Shown here in pieces: positions 1 through 5,770 of a stretch of 7,731 bases of DNA. Under the pieces are notes generated by a model. The model was not told the DNA's origin and ran no database searches. It saw only the letters and a list, made by a program, of their open reading frames with translations. The first letter of the stretch is position 1. Each line of letters begins with the position of its first letter. Location: positions 1 to 7,731 of the forward strand of contig JAJZFR010000392.1 in NCBI GenBank assembly GCA_021805265.1. Reading direction: 5' to 3'. A program made the translations under genes and the position numbers. This DNA comes from Acidobacteriota bacterium (GTDB taxonomy: Bacteria; Acidobacteriota; Terriglobia; Terriglobales; Acidobacteriaceae).

Positions 1-1152
1 GGGCGGCGGATTCGCGTGGGATATTTCTCCGCGGACTTCCGCGAGCATCCGGTCAGCTATCTCACAGCGGGGCTTTTCGAGAAGCATGACCGAAAGGCAT
101 TCGAGATATTCGGCTTCGCCTACGGCCCGGCGACCGAGGACGCAATGCGCCGGCGCATCCGCCGCGCGATGGATCAATTCCACGATATAAGCAGCCTGAC
201 CGATCAGGAAGTGGTCCGGCTGAGCCGAGAACTGGAGATAGACATAGCCGTCGATCTGACCGGGTTCACGCAAAGCAGCCGCACTGGCATCTTTGCCAGG
301 CGCGCCGCGCCCGCGCAGGTCAACTACATCGGCTACCCAGGGACGATGGGGGCTTCGTACATGGATTACCTGATCGCAGACGAGGTCGTGGTGCCGCACG
401 GGCATCGCATCCATTACGCGGAAAAGATTGTCTCGATGCCCGAGTGTTATCAGGCCATCGAGCAGCCGGACTGGAGCGGAATCCGCGTGCCGACGCGCAC
501 CGAGTGTGGACTGCCGGAGGAAGGCTTTGTCTACTGCTGTTTCAATAACCATGCGAAGATTGCGCCCGCAGTGTTTGCTGGCTGGATGCGGATATTGGGC
601 AGCGTAGCCGGAAGCGTGTTGTGGCTGGTGGCTGGCGAAAGCGGAGTGAGCGAAAGGCTGCGGCGACGAGCGGGCGAAGCGGGCGTCGATCCACAGCGGC
701 TGGTCTTTGCGCCGCCGTGGCCTTACGCCGAACATCTCGGCCGGCAGCGAGTGGCCGACCTGTTTCTGGATACACATCCCTTCAATGCCGGGGCTACGGC
801 CAGCGCAGCTCTCTCTGCCGGGCTGCCTGTATTGACGCGCTTCGGCGAGAGTTTTGCGGGGCGGATGGCGGCCAGCCTGCTGCACGCTGCGCACATGCCG
901 GAGCTGGTGACCGCGACGCTGGCCGAGTATGAGCGAACAGCGATAGCGCTGGCCAAAGATGCCGCGTATCTGGGCCGGCTGCGCGAGCGGTTGAGGGTGA
1001 ACGCGACCGCTGCGCCTTTGTTCGATCAGGCCGCGTTCACTCGCGCTCTCGAGGCGGCGTATCGCGCGATGCATGAGCGCAGTCTGTCTGGCCTCGACCC
1101 GGAGCATATTCCCGTCGAAGCGTTGTGCTGCAGATCGTCTTTCAGGGGATAA
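1..1152 (+). CDS. O-GlcNAc transferase-like glycosyltransferase (GT41/SPINDLY type), C-terminal catalytic part, 5' truncated
   Basis: This is the catalytic half of a GT41 protein, the family that transfers N-acetylglucosamine or another sugar from a UDP-sugar to Ser/Thr of proteins. The frame is open from base 1, so the start lies outside the window; full-length relatives usually carry TPR repeats upstream. About 383 residues are visible, ending at TAA 1150-1152. The text begins with the family's N-lobe motif (RVGYFSADFREHPV, with the conserved His). It continues with DLTGFT, APAQVNYIGYPGTMG, the DYLIADEVVVP segment and EKIVSMPECYQ. The C-lobe shows VYCCFNNHAKIAP, whose Lys (codon 556-558) matches the nucleotide-sugar-contacting Lys of human OGT, then SVLWLV, FLDTHPFNAGATASAALSAGLPVLT and SFAGRMAASLL. 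The whole catalytic core therefore looks intact. The last dozen residues (EALCCRSSFRG) look non-conserved. The true donor and acceptor cannot be read from sequence. Whether it sits with flagellar or surface-glycan genes depends on sequence to the left. Confidence 0.9.
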   Translation, partial: GRRIRVGYFSADFREHPVSYLTAGLFEKHDRKAFEIFGFAYGPATEDAMRRRIRRAMDQFHDISSLTDQEVVRLSRELEIDIAVDLTGFTQSSRTGIFARRAAPAQVNYIGYPGTMGASYMDYLIADEVVVPHGHRIHYAEKIVSMPECYQAIEQPDWSGIRVPTRTECGLPEEGFVYCCFNNHAKIAPAVFAGWMRILGSVAGSVLWLVAGESGVSERLRRRAGEAGVDPQRLVFAPPWPYAEHLGRQRVADLFLDTHPFNAGATASAALSAGLPVLTRFGESFAGRMAASLLHAAHMPELVTATLAEYERTAIALAKDAAYLGRLRERLRVNATAAPLFDQAAFTRALEAAYRAMHERSLSGLDPEHIPVEALCCRSSFRG

Positions 1153-1250
1153 GATGGATGCAGCGCCTCTCGTCTGGTTATCGCATTGCCAATCAACCCA
1201 TGCCATGCGGGCTGCGCATACAGACCGAAGAAAGAAAGGTACTAACGACT

Positions 1251-2117
1251 ATGATCTTCCCCCGGAGATTTTCCATTGGGTTCTCAGTCTGCCTGCTTGC
1301 GATTTCGCTGAGCGGGTGTAAATCCAAACTGGACAAAGAGATCGATCAGGCGAAGCTGGACGCAGCCAAGACCGGCCAGCCGCAACAGGTGACCTCGACT
1401 GACAGCAAAGGCGACACAGTGACGACCACCGTGCAGCCGCCGATACCGGGCCAGAGCGGCCAGGTGGTGACAACGACAGTTGCGCCGCCGGTGAAGCCGG
1501 CCAACGGCGCATCGAGTGGCATGGGCAATGGCATGGCGGGCAACGCGCCAAACGGCATGCAGCAGGCCAACATGCAGCAGCAGGCACCTGCGCAACCGCC
1601 GCCGCCGATTCGCGTTCCGGCGGGCACCGGGCTGACCATACGGATCGATCAGCGGATCAGCGTCAAGACCAGCCGCGCAGGCGACCAGTTTACCGGCGAG
1701 ATCGTGGACCCGGTGGTCGATCCGGCCAACCAGGTGGTGATTCCGAAGGGGTCGCCGGTCGGTGGAATCGTCGATTATGCGCACAAGCGGGGCCACTTCA
1801 AGGGTGCCTCCGATCTGGAGCTTCGGCTGACCTCGCTCACGCTCAACGGGATCAACTATCCGCTGACGACCAACGACCTGAACCGGGCCAAGAAGGGCAA
1901 GGGCAGGCGGTCGCTGGCGATGATTGGCGGCGGCGCGGGTCTGGGCATGCTGATCGGCGGCATTGCGACGGGTGGCACGGGGCTGCTGGTGGGCGGACTG
2001 GTGGGCGGCGGCGCGGGGACCGCTGCCGCCGGATTGACCGGCAACGGCGACATCGTGATCCCGGCGGAGTCGATCGTTCACTTCCGGCTGGCAGATCCGT
2101 TATACGTGCAGCAGTAA
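1251..2117 (+). CDS. Glycine-zipper lipoprotein of unknown function
   Basis: This predicted lipoprotein of 288 residues has no function I recognise. The ATG at 1251 is chosen because it opens a clean lipoprotein signal peptide: MIFPRRF, a hydrophobic stretch, then the lipobox LSGC with Cys23. An AAAGG lies 11 bases upstream (1235-1239). The frame stays open back to a GTG at 1125, but that would put 42 implausible residues before the signal and overlap the previous gene. After Cys23 (followed by Lys, so outer-membrane sorting is plausible) come a short charged helix-like segment and a Thr/Val-rich part. A Pro/Gly/Asn/Met/Gln low-complexity linker covers about residues 79-123. From about 125 to 213 there is a beta-type domain (GTGLTIRIDQRISVKT, GDQFTGEIVDPVV, VVIPKGSPVGG, LRLTSLTLNG). 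A basic KKGKGRR at 214-220 leads into a glycine zipper at about 224-264, then a final strand (IVIPAESIVHFRLADPLYV). I recall similar uncharacterised proteins from Acidobacteriota. The zipper suggests membrane insertion or oligomerisation, which is inference. Confidence 0.85.
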   Translation: MIFPRRFSIGFSVCLLAISLSGCKSKLDKEIDQAKLDAAKTGQPQQVTSTDSKGDTVTTTVQPPIPGQSGQVVTTTVAPPVKPANGASSGMGNGMAGNAPNGMQQANMQQQAPAQPPPPIRVPAGTGLTIRIDQRISVKTSRAGDQFTGEIVDPVVDPANQVVIPKGSPVGGIVDYAHKRGHFKGASDLELRLTSLTLNGINYPLTTNDLNRAKKGKGRRSLAMIGGGAGLGMLIGGIATGGTGLLVGGLVGGGAGTAAAGLTGNGDIVIPAESIVHFRLADPLYVQQ

Positions 2118-2141
2118 GTCCGGCAACAAACCAGGCGAACC

Positions 2142-2188
2142 AGCCCGTGGAAGAGACCGGTTCCGGACTCTTCCACGGGCTTTTCTTT
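2142..2188 (+). terminator. Rho-independent terminator between convergent genes
   Basis: A perfect 14-bp inverted repeat pairs AGCCCGTGGAAGAG (2142-2155) with CTCTTCCACGGGCT (2168-2181) across a 12-base loop that can itself pair weakly (CCG/CGG). The stem runs directly into a T-rich tract, TTTTCTTT (2181-2188), which makes it a classic terminator for the lipoprotein gene ending at 2117. Read on the other strand the hairpin is the same but no clear T tract follows, so termination of the convergent hydrolase gene is likely weaker. Confidence 0.9.
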
Positions 2189-2195
2189 CGCTCGG

Positions 2196-3206
2196 CTACG
2201 GTTTGGCGGGCAGCATTCCGATGGTATGAAGCCAGCGCTCGACGCTCGCTGGCCAGTTGGTGACGGGCAGGTTGGTGCGGCGCAGCCCGTAGCCGTGGAC
2301 GCCTTCGCTGTAGATATGCATCTCGGCGGGCACGTCGGCGGCCTTGAGGGCCATGAAGTAGTCGATGGAGCTTTCGACGTGGGCGACGCGATCATCCTCG
2401 GTCTGGAGCAGGTAGGTAGGCGGAGTTCTGGAACTCACCGGCAGGCTGGGATTGAAGGCGAAGTCGCTCGAAGCCAGCGCCAGATAGCCGGGATAGAGAA
2501 TGACAGCGAAGCTGGGCCGGCAGCTTAACTGGTCTGCGGCATCGATGGGCTGATATTCGCGCCGCGAGTAGTGGGTGCTGATAGCGGCAGCGAGATGACC
2601 CCCCGCCGAGAAGCCCAGGACGCCGATGCGCCGGGAATCGATCTTCCACTCGGCTGCATGTTCGCGAACCAGGCCCATGGCTCGCTGCGCGTCCTGAAGC
2701 GCAGCCAGGGATTCGGGATAGGGGCCGGAGTCGGGTACGCGGTACTTGACCAGGATGCAGTTGACACCGATCGAGTTCAGCCACGAGCAGACCTCGGTGC
2801 CTTCCAGATCGATGGCGAGAATCTGGTATCCGCCGCCGGGGAAGACGAGCATGGCCGCGCCGGTATTGTTGGTTTTAGCGGCGTAGAGGGTAAGCGTCGG
2901 ATTCGAGACGTTGCCCAGGCGAATGAGGGGCTTGCCCGCGATCAACTGGTCTTTGGCGGTAGTCTTGTTCACCTCGGGACCAGTGGCGGGGTTGCGCGGT
3001 TTGTCGGGCGTGGTGCGTCCGTCGGGCACGCTGCCAGGCCAGAGCGGGAGGGTCAGCGTACCGGGCGCGGGCGACCAGGCTGGGGTCTTGATCGGGGCCT
3101 GGGCAGACTTCTGCATCGGCTGCTGAAAGGCAAGCATGGGCAGGCCAGGCACAGCGATCAGTCCCAGGGCAAGCGCGAGATGCGCGAATGGAGATTTATA
3201 AATCAT
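2196..3206 (-). CDS. Secreted alpha/beta hydrolase, acetylxylan/feruloyl-esterase-like (BD-FAE type)
   Basis: This exported serine hydrolase of 336 residues has an alpha/beta fold. The ATG (complement of 3204-3206) is chosen because GAGGGG lies 7 bases upstream and the protein then begins with a signal peptide (MIYKSPFAHLALALGLIAVPGLPMLA, likely cut near residue 26). The frame is open 44 codons further upstream, but that stretch has no sensible signal. A family-typical LPLWPGSVPDG segment opens the mature part. The oxyanion-hole motif is FPGGGY (GGGY about 124-127), the nucleophile is Ser200 in GFSAGG, the likely acid is Asp271 or Asp272 in QTEDDRV, and the catalytic His is His304 in EGVHGYGLR, so the triad is complete. 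This pattern matches esterases often annotated as endo-1,4-beta-xylanase B, acetylxylan esterase or BD-FAE, which remove acetyl or feruloyl groups from xylan. The substrate is inferred only from family. It converges with the upstream lipoprotein gene and diverges from the M28 peptidase gene. Confidence 0.88.
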   Translation of the reverse strand: MIYKSPFAHLALALGLIAVPGLPMLAFQQPMQKSAQAPIKTPAWSPAPGTLTLPLWPGSVPDGRTTPDKPRNPATGPEVNKTTAKDQLIAGKPLIRLGNVSNPTLTLYAAKTNNTGAAMLVFPGGGYQILAIDLEGTEVCSWLNSIGVNCILVKYRVPDSGPYPESLAALQDAQRAMGLVREHAAEWKIDSRRIGVLGFSAGGHLAAAISTHYSRREYQPIDAADQLSCRPSFAVILYPGYLALASSDFAFNPSLPVSSRTPPTYLLQTEDDRVAHVESSIDYFMALKAADVPAEMHIYSEGVHGYGLRRTNLPVTNWPASVERWLHTIGMLPAKP

Positions 3207-3213
3207 GAAAGTA

Positions 3214-3219
3214 CCCCTC
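3214..3219 (-). promoter_or_regulatory. Ribosome-binding site of the secreted hydrolase
   Basis: The complement reads GAGGGG, followed by 7 bases (TACTTTC) and then ATG. It is the only good Shine-Dalgarno in this area and fixes the start at 3206 rather than the longer open frame beginning at 3338. Confidence 0.75.
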
Positions 3220-3234
3220 GGTCTGTTCGTGCTG

Positions 3235-3243
3235 ATCCTACCA
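3235..3243 (-). promoter_or_regulatory. Possible extended -10 promoter for the secreted hydrolase
   Basis: On the minus strand the bases read TGGTAGGAT, an extended -10 element (TG-N-TAGGAT) ending 28 bases before the ATG. No good -35 hexamer lies at the expected distance. The call rests on pattern only and is tentative. Confidence 0.25.
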
Positions 3244-3278
3244 TTCGACGGGGAAAGGGGGTGGAATGGTTTTCCGGA

Positions 3279-3307
3279 TTGCCAGAGAAAGTGAAATCTG
3301 AGAGTAT
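3279..3307 (+). promoter_or_regulatory. Possible sigma-70 promoter for the M28 peptidase
   Basis: TTGCCA (3279-3284, five of six consensus bases) is followed after exactly 17 bases by GAGTAT (3302-3307), a weak -10. It lies 45 bases before the chosen start of the peptidase gene. An 8-bp inverted repeat, TTCCGGAT (3272-3279) and ATCCGGAA (3306-3313), overlaps the outer edge of both hexamers and could be an operator. The weak -10 keeps confidence low. Confidence 0.3.
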
Positions 3308-3352
3308 CCGGAACAGACACGCAGGCAAAGAAAATCAATCGGGGAGATGGGG

Positions 3353-5068
3353 ATGCGACTTATGAGAAGAGGGTGGAGTGTTGCGGGGCCGGGCGCATGG
3401 GCAGCCCTGGTATTGGCGTCCTCCTGGGCGATGGGACAGGCCACTGCGGGGCAGTCCTCGCCGAAACCGGCGACAGTCAGCGCGATTCGTGCGGCCGAGG
3501 CCGGGGTGAGCGCGGCACGCATACAGGCGCAGGTCAGGTTCCTCTCGGACGATCTCTTCGAAGGTCGCTATCCGGGGCTGCGCGGCGGCGAGTTGGCGGC
3601 GAAATACGTGGCGACCCAGTTTGCCCTCGATGGTTTGAAGCCCGCCGGGGATCACGGGACGTATTTTCAGCAGGTGCGGTTCGTTGGAATGACGGTGCGT
3701 CCGGCGGAGACCTCGATGGAGTTCTTGCCCGAGCATGGCGCGGCGATTCCGCTCGCCTTTGGCGACGACTACACGGTGACCAATCTGGAGCTGACGCGGG
3801 AGGCGCTGGTGGACGCGCCCATGGTCTTTGTGGGCTACGGGGTGACCGCGCCGGAGTTTGGCTGGGACGACTACCAGGGCGCGGACGTGAAAGGCAAAGT
3901 GGTGGTGTGCATCGTGGGCGATCCGCCGTCCGAAGATCCGAAGTTTTTCGCGGGCAAGGCGATGACCTACTACGGACGCTGGACCTACAAGTTTGAACAG
4001 GCGGCGCGGATGGGCGCGGTGGGCGCGCTGATTATCCACCGCACCGATCTCGCCAGCTACGGCTGGAGCGTGGTGAAGAACTCGAACATCAGCGAGAAGT
4101 CCTCATTGCGCGACGATCCGGCTCCGCGGCTGAAGGCGGCGAGCTGGATACAGCTCGAAGTGGCGCGGAAGCTCTTCGCCGCAGCGGGACTGGACTTCGA
4201 CAGGGAATTTTCCGCAGCAGGCGAGCGGGGATTTCACGCGGTCGCCATGCCGGTTCGGCTCAAGGCGCGGGTAGCGAGCGATGTGAGGGAGTTCGAGTCG
4301 CCGAACGTGGTTGCAATGCTACCGGCCACGGCGCAAACCGGAACAGCAAAGCCGGACCAGGCCGTCCTCTATACCGCGCACTACGATCACCTGGGATTTG
4401 TGCCGGGGATGGCCGGGGACAACATCTACAACGGAGCGGCGGACAACGCAACCGGGGTGGGAATGGTGCTGGAAATGGCGAGGGACTGGGCTGGGATGAA
4501 GGGCAAGCTGCCGCATTCAGTGATTTTCGCCGCAGTGACAGCCGAGGAGCAGGGGCTGCTCGGGTCGCAGTATCTGGGCGAGCATCCGCCGATCCCCGCC
4601 GCTCAGATTGCGCTGGACATCAACTACGACATGGTGTTGCCCATCGGAGTGCCGCTCGAAACCAACGTCAACGGAGCGCAGCGAACGAATTTCTACCCCA
4701 CCGTCGAGCAAGTGGCAAAGGCCTATGACCTGAAGATTGTGGGCGATCCGCGACCTGAGGCGGGAAGCTACTATCGCTCGGATCATTTTTCGCTCTCGCG
4801 GGTGGGAATTCCGGCGTTTTCAATCGAAGCGGGCACCCTTTACGAGGGCCACGACCGCGCCTGGGGCGTGGCGAAGTTCAAGGACTTCGAGGATCACGAT
4901 TACCACAATTTTTCTGACAACTTCCGGCCCGAGTGGGACTTCAACGGCAACGCCAAGCTGGTGCGCTTTGGCATGGAACTGGGCTGGCAGGCCATCACCC
5001 GTCCGACTTCGATCGAGTGGAACAAGGGGGACGAGTTCGAGGCGGCGCGGCTGAAAAGCGAGCGGTAA
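3353..5068 (+). CDS. Secreted M28 family zinc aminopeptidase with PA domain
   Basis: This exported metallopeptidase of 571 residues (from ATG 3353) releases N-terminal amino acids using two zinc ions. Three in-frame ATGs lie close together (3347, 3353, 3362). The one at 3353 has GGGGAG (3341-3346) at 6 bases, while for 3347 the same motif would touch the start codon. The N-terminus is a signal peptide (MRLMRRGW, then an Ala/Leu-rich core), probably cut near AMG-Q at residue 28. The segment FLSDDLFEGRYPGLRGGELAA (about 63 onward) is typical of this M28 group. A PA insert follows at about 153-298 (FVGYGVTAPEFGWDDYQGADVKGKVVV, RMGAVGALIIH). All catalytic residues are present in the peptidase domain: His343 (TAHYDHLG), Asp364 (GAADNATG), the Glu398-Glu399 pair (TAEEQGLLG), Asp426 (INYDMV) and His478 (YRSDHFSLSRVGIPAF). 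The gene diverges from the secreted esterase. The natural peptide substrate cannot be told. Release into periplasm or medium is inferred from the signal. Confidence 0.93.
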   Translation: MRLMRRGWSVAGPGAWAALVLASSWAMGQATAGQSSPKPATVSAIRAAEAGVSAARIQAQVRFLSDDLFEGRYPGLRGGELAAKYVATQFALDGLKPAGDHGTYFQQVRFVGMTVRPAETSMEFLPEHGAAIPLAFGDDYTVTNLELTREALVDAPMVFVGYGVTAPEFGWDDYQGADVKGKVVVCIVGDPPSEDPKFFAGKAMTYYGRWTYKFEQAARMGAVGALIIHRTDLASYGWSVVKNSNISEKSSLRDDPAPRLKAASWIQLEVARKLFAAAGLDFDREFSAAGERGFHAVAMPVRLKARVASDVREFESPNVVAMLPATAQTGTAKPDQAVLYTAHYDHLGFVPGMAGDNIYNGAADNATGVGMVLEMARDWAGMKGKLPHSVIFAAVTAEEQGLLGSQYLGEHPPIPAAQIALDINYDMVLPIGVPLETNVNGAQRTNFYPTVEQVAKAYDLKIVGDPRPEAGSYYRSDHFSLSRVGIPAFSIEAGTLYEGHDRAWGVAKFKDFEDHDYHNFSDNFRPEWDFNGNAKLVRFGMELGWQAITRPTSIEWNKGDEFEAARLKSER

Positions 5069-5115
5069 GGGGAGACCGCGAACCAGCGCGCTTTGCCCAT
5101 TTCGGGCAACTCTTC

Positions 5116-5142
5116 GGGAACAATCGCGCAGCGATTGTTCCC
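5116..5142. terminator. Perfect 12-bp hairpin after the M28 peptidase gene, possible terminator
   Basis: GGGAACAATCGC (5116-5127) and GCGATTGTTCCC (5131-5142) are exact reverse complements around a 3-base loop. The hairpin starts 47 bases after the peptidase stop codon. No T tract follows directly on either strand; the nearest is five Ts at 5161-5165, 18 bases away. It may be a terminator lacking a U tract, an mRNA 3'-end stabiliser, or a dispersed palindromic repeat. The structure is certain, the function is not. Confidence 0.5.
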
Positions 5143-5218
5143 AAGCCAAATCCGACACTATTTTTGCAGCGGCTGGGTTATGCTCACGGTAGGGTGACTC
5201 GGGGGAGCGCCCGCCAGC

Positions 5219-5710
5219 ATGGAATTGACCCTTCAACAGTGGCATTGGATAGCAGCCGTAGCCGCGTTTGCGCTGGTCGCGGGCCTCGTCGTGTGGGTGA
5301 TGACTCGCCACCGTCCCACCCTGGACGAGATCGAGCAGGACCGGCGGGAAAAACTGGTGAGCTTTGGACGACTCGTCGATGGCCTGCTGGTGGATGGCTT
5401 TTCCGTTACCCGCGACGACGGCGACGCGCGCAACATGCTGCTCTACTGCTACGAGATTGCGGGCGTGAACTACGAGTGTTCTCAGGACATCACTGCCCTG
5501 CGCGGTGTGCTTGATCCCGACCAGATTCGTGTGGGGCTACCCTGCTCGATCCGCTACCAGCCGGGCAGCCCGGAAAACAGCATCGTGGTCGCGGAGACGT
5601 GGTGTGGGCTGCGCGAAATGCTGACCCCGACGAGGCTCTCGACAGAGGAGACTTTTATCCTCCGTCACTCGATCGGGTCGCGAAGAAAACCTGCGGAAAT
5701 CGCAGAATAA
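5219..5710 (+). CDS. Small single-span membrane protein, DUF3592-like core, function unknown
   Basis: This protein of 163 residues has no function I can name. It starts at ATG 5219 with GGGGGAG 11 bases upstream (5201-5207). One hydrophobic segment at about residues 10-28 (WIAAVAAFALVAGLVVWVM) is followed by TRHR, so the long C-terminal part should face the cytoplasm by the positive-inside rule. A charged helical stretch (LDEIEQDRREKL) comes next. The core has alternating strands: YCYEIAGVNYECSQDI at about 76-91, then a VGLPCSIRYQPGSPENSIV segment. A short-Gly-Tyr strand followed by a V/I-R-Y-x-P-x-x-P-x-x-S motif is reminiscent of DUF3592-type membrane proteins, but this match is from memory and weak. 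Four Cys (77, 87, 109, 129) are spread over the core. The CDF transporter gene begins 60 bases downstream on the same strand, so the two may share a transcript. Confidence 0.75.
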   Translation: MELTLQQWHWIAAVAAFALVAGLVVWVMTRHRPTLDEIEQDRREKLVSFGRLVDGLLVDGFSVTRDDGDARNMLLYCYEIAGVNYECSQDITALRGVLDPDQIRVGLPCSIRYQPGSPENSIVVAETWCGLREMLTPTRLSTEETFILRHSIGSRRKPAEIAE

Positions 5711-5733
5711 TCCAGAGTCGCGGAGATGCCTTT

Positions 5734-5763
5734 TTGCTCGCAGCCAGCCGAAACAAATACACT
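5734..5763 (+). promoter_or_regulatory. Possible promoter giving a leaderless CDF transporter mRNA
   Basis: TTGCTC (5734-5739) and TACACT (5758-5763) are separated by 18 bases. TACACT ends 7 bases before the A of ATG 5771, the normal distance from a -10 to a transcription start. That ATG has no Shine-Dalgarno, which fits a leaderless message. The hexamers match consensus only moderately (three and four of six). Confidence 0.3.
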
Positions 5764-5770
5764 TGATCTA

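Noticed and set aside
1125..1250. Longer lipoprotein start at GTG 1125
   Set aside because: It would overlap the glycosyltransferase gene and bury the signal peptide and lipobox 42 residues inside the protein.
1153..1250. Gap between glycosyltransferase and lipoprotein genes searched for a promoter or terminator
   Set aside because: A TTGCCA at 1186-1191 has no -10 at the right distance and no hairpin stands out. I see only the AAAGG ribosome-binding site.
1284..2081. Minus-strand open frame of 265 codons
   Set aside because: It is antisense to the lipoprotein, whose lipobox and domains are clear. The product is Arg/His-rich and unlike a real protein.
3207..3338. Longer start of the minus-strand hydrolase at 3338
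   Set aside because: The 44 added residues carry no signal and cover the candidate promoter region. The ATG at 3206 has a strong ribosome-binding site and a proper signal peptide.
2571..3365. Plus-strand open frame of 264 codons
   Set aside because: It is the shadow of the secreted hydrolase on the opposite strand, which has a complete Ser/Asp/His triad and signal peptide.
3335..4039. Minus-strand open frame of 234 codons
   Set aside because: It overlaps the N-terminal and PA region of the M28 peptidase antisense. The His/Arg-rich product has no motif.
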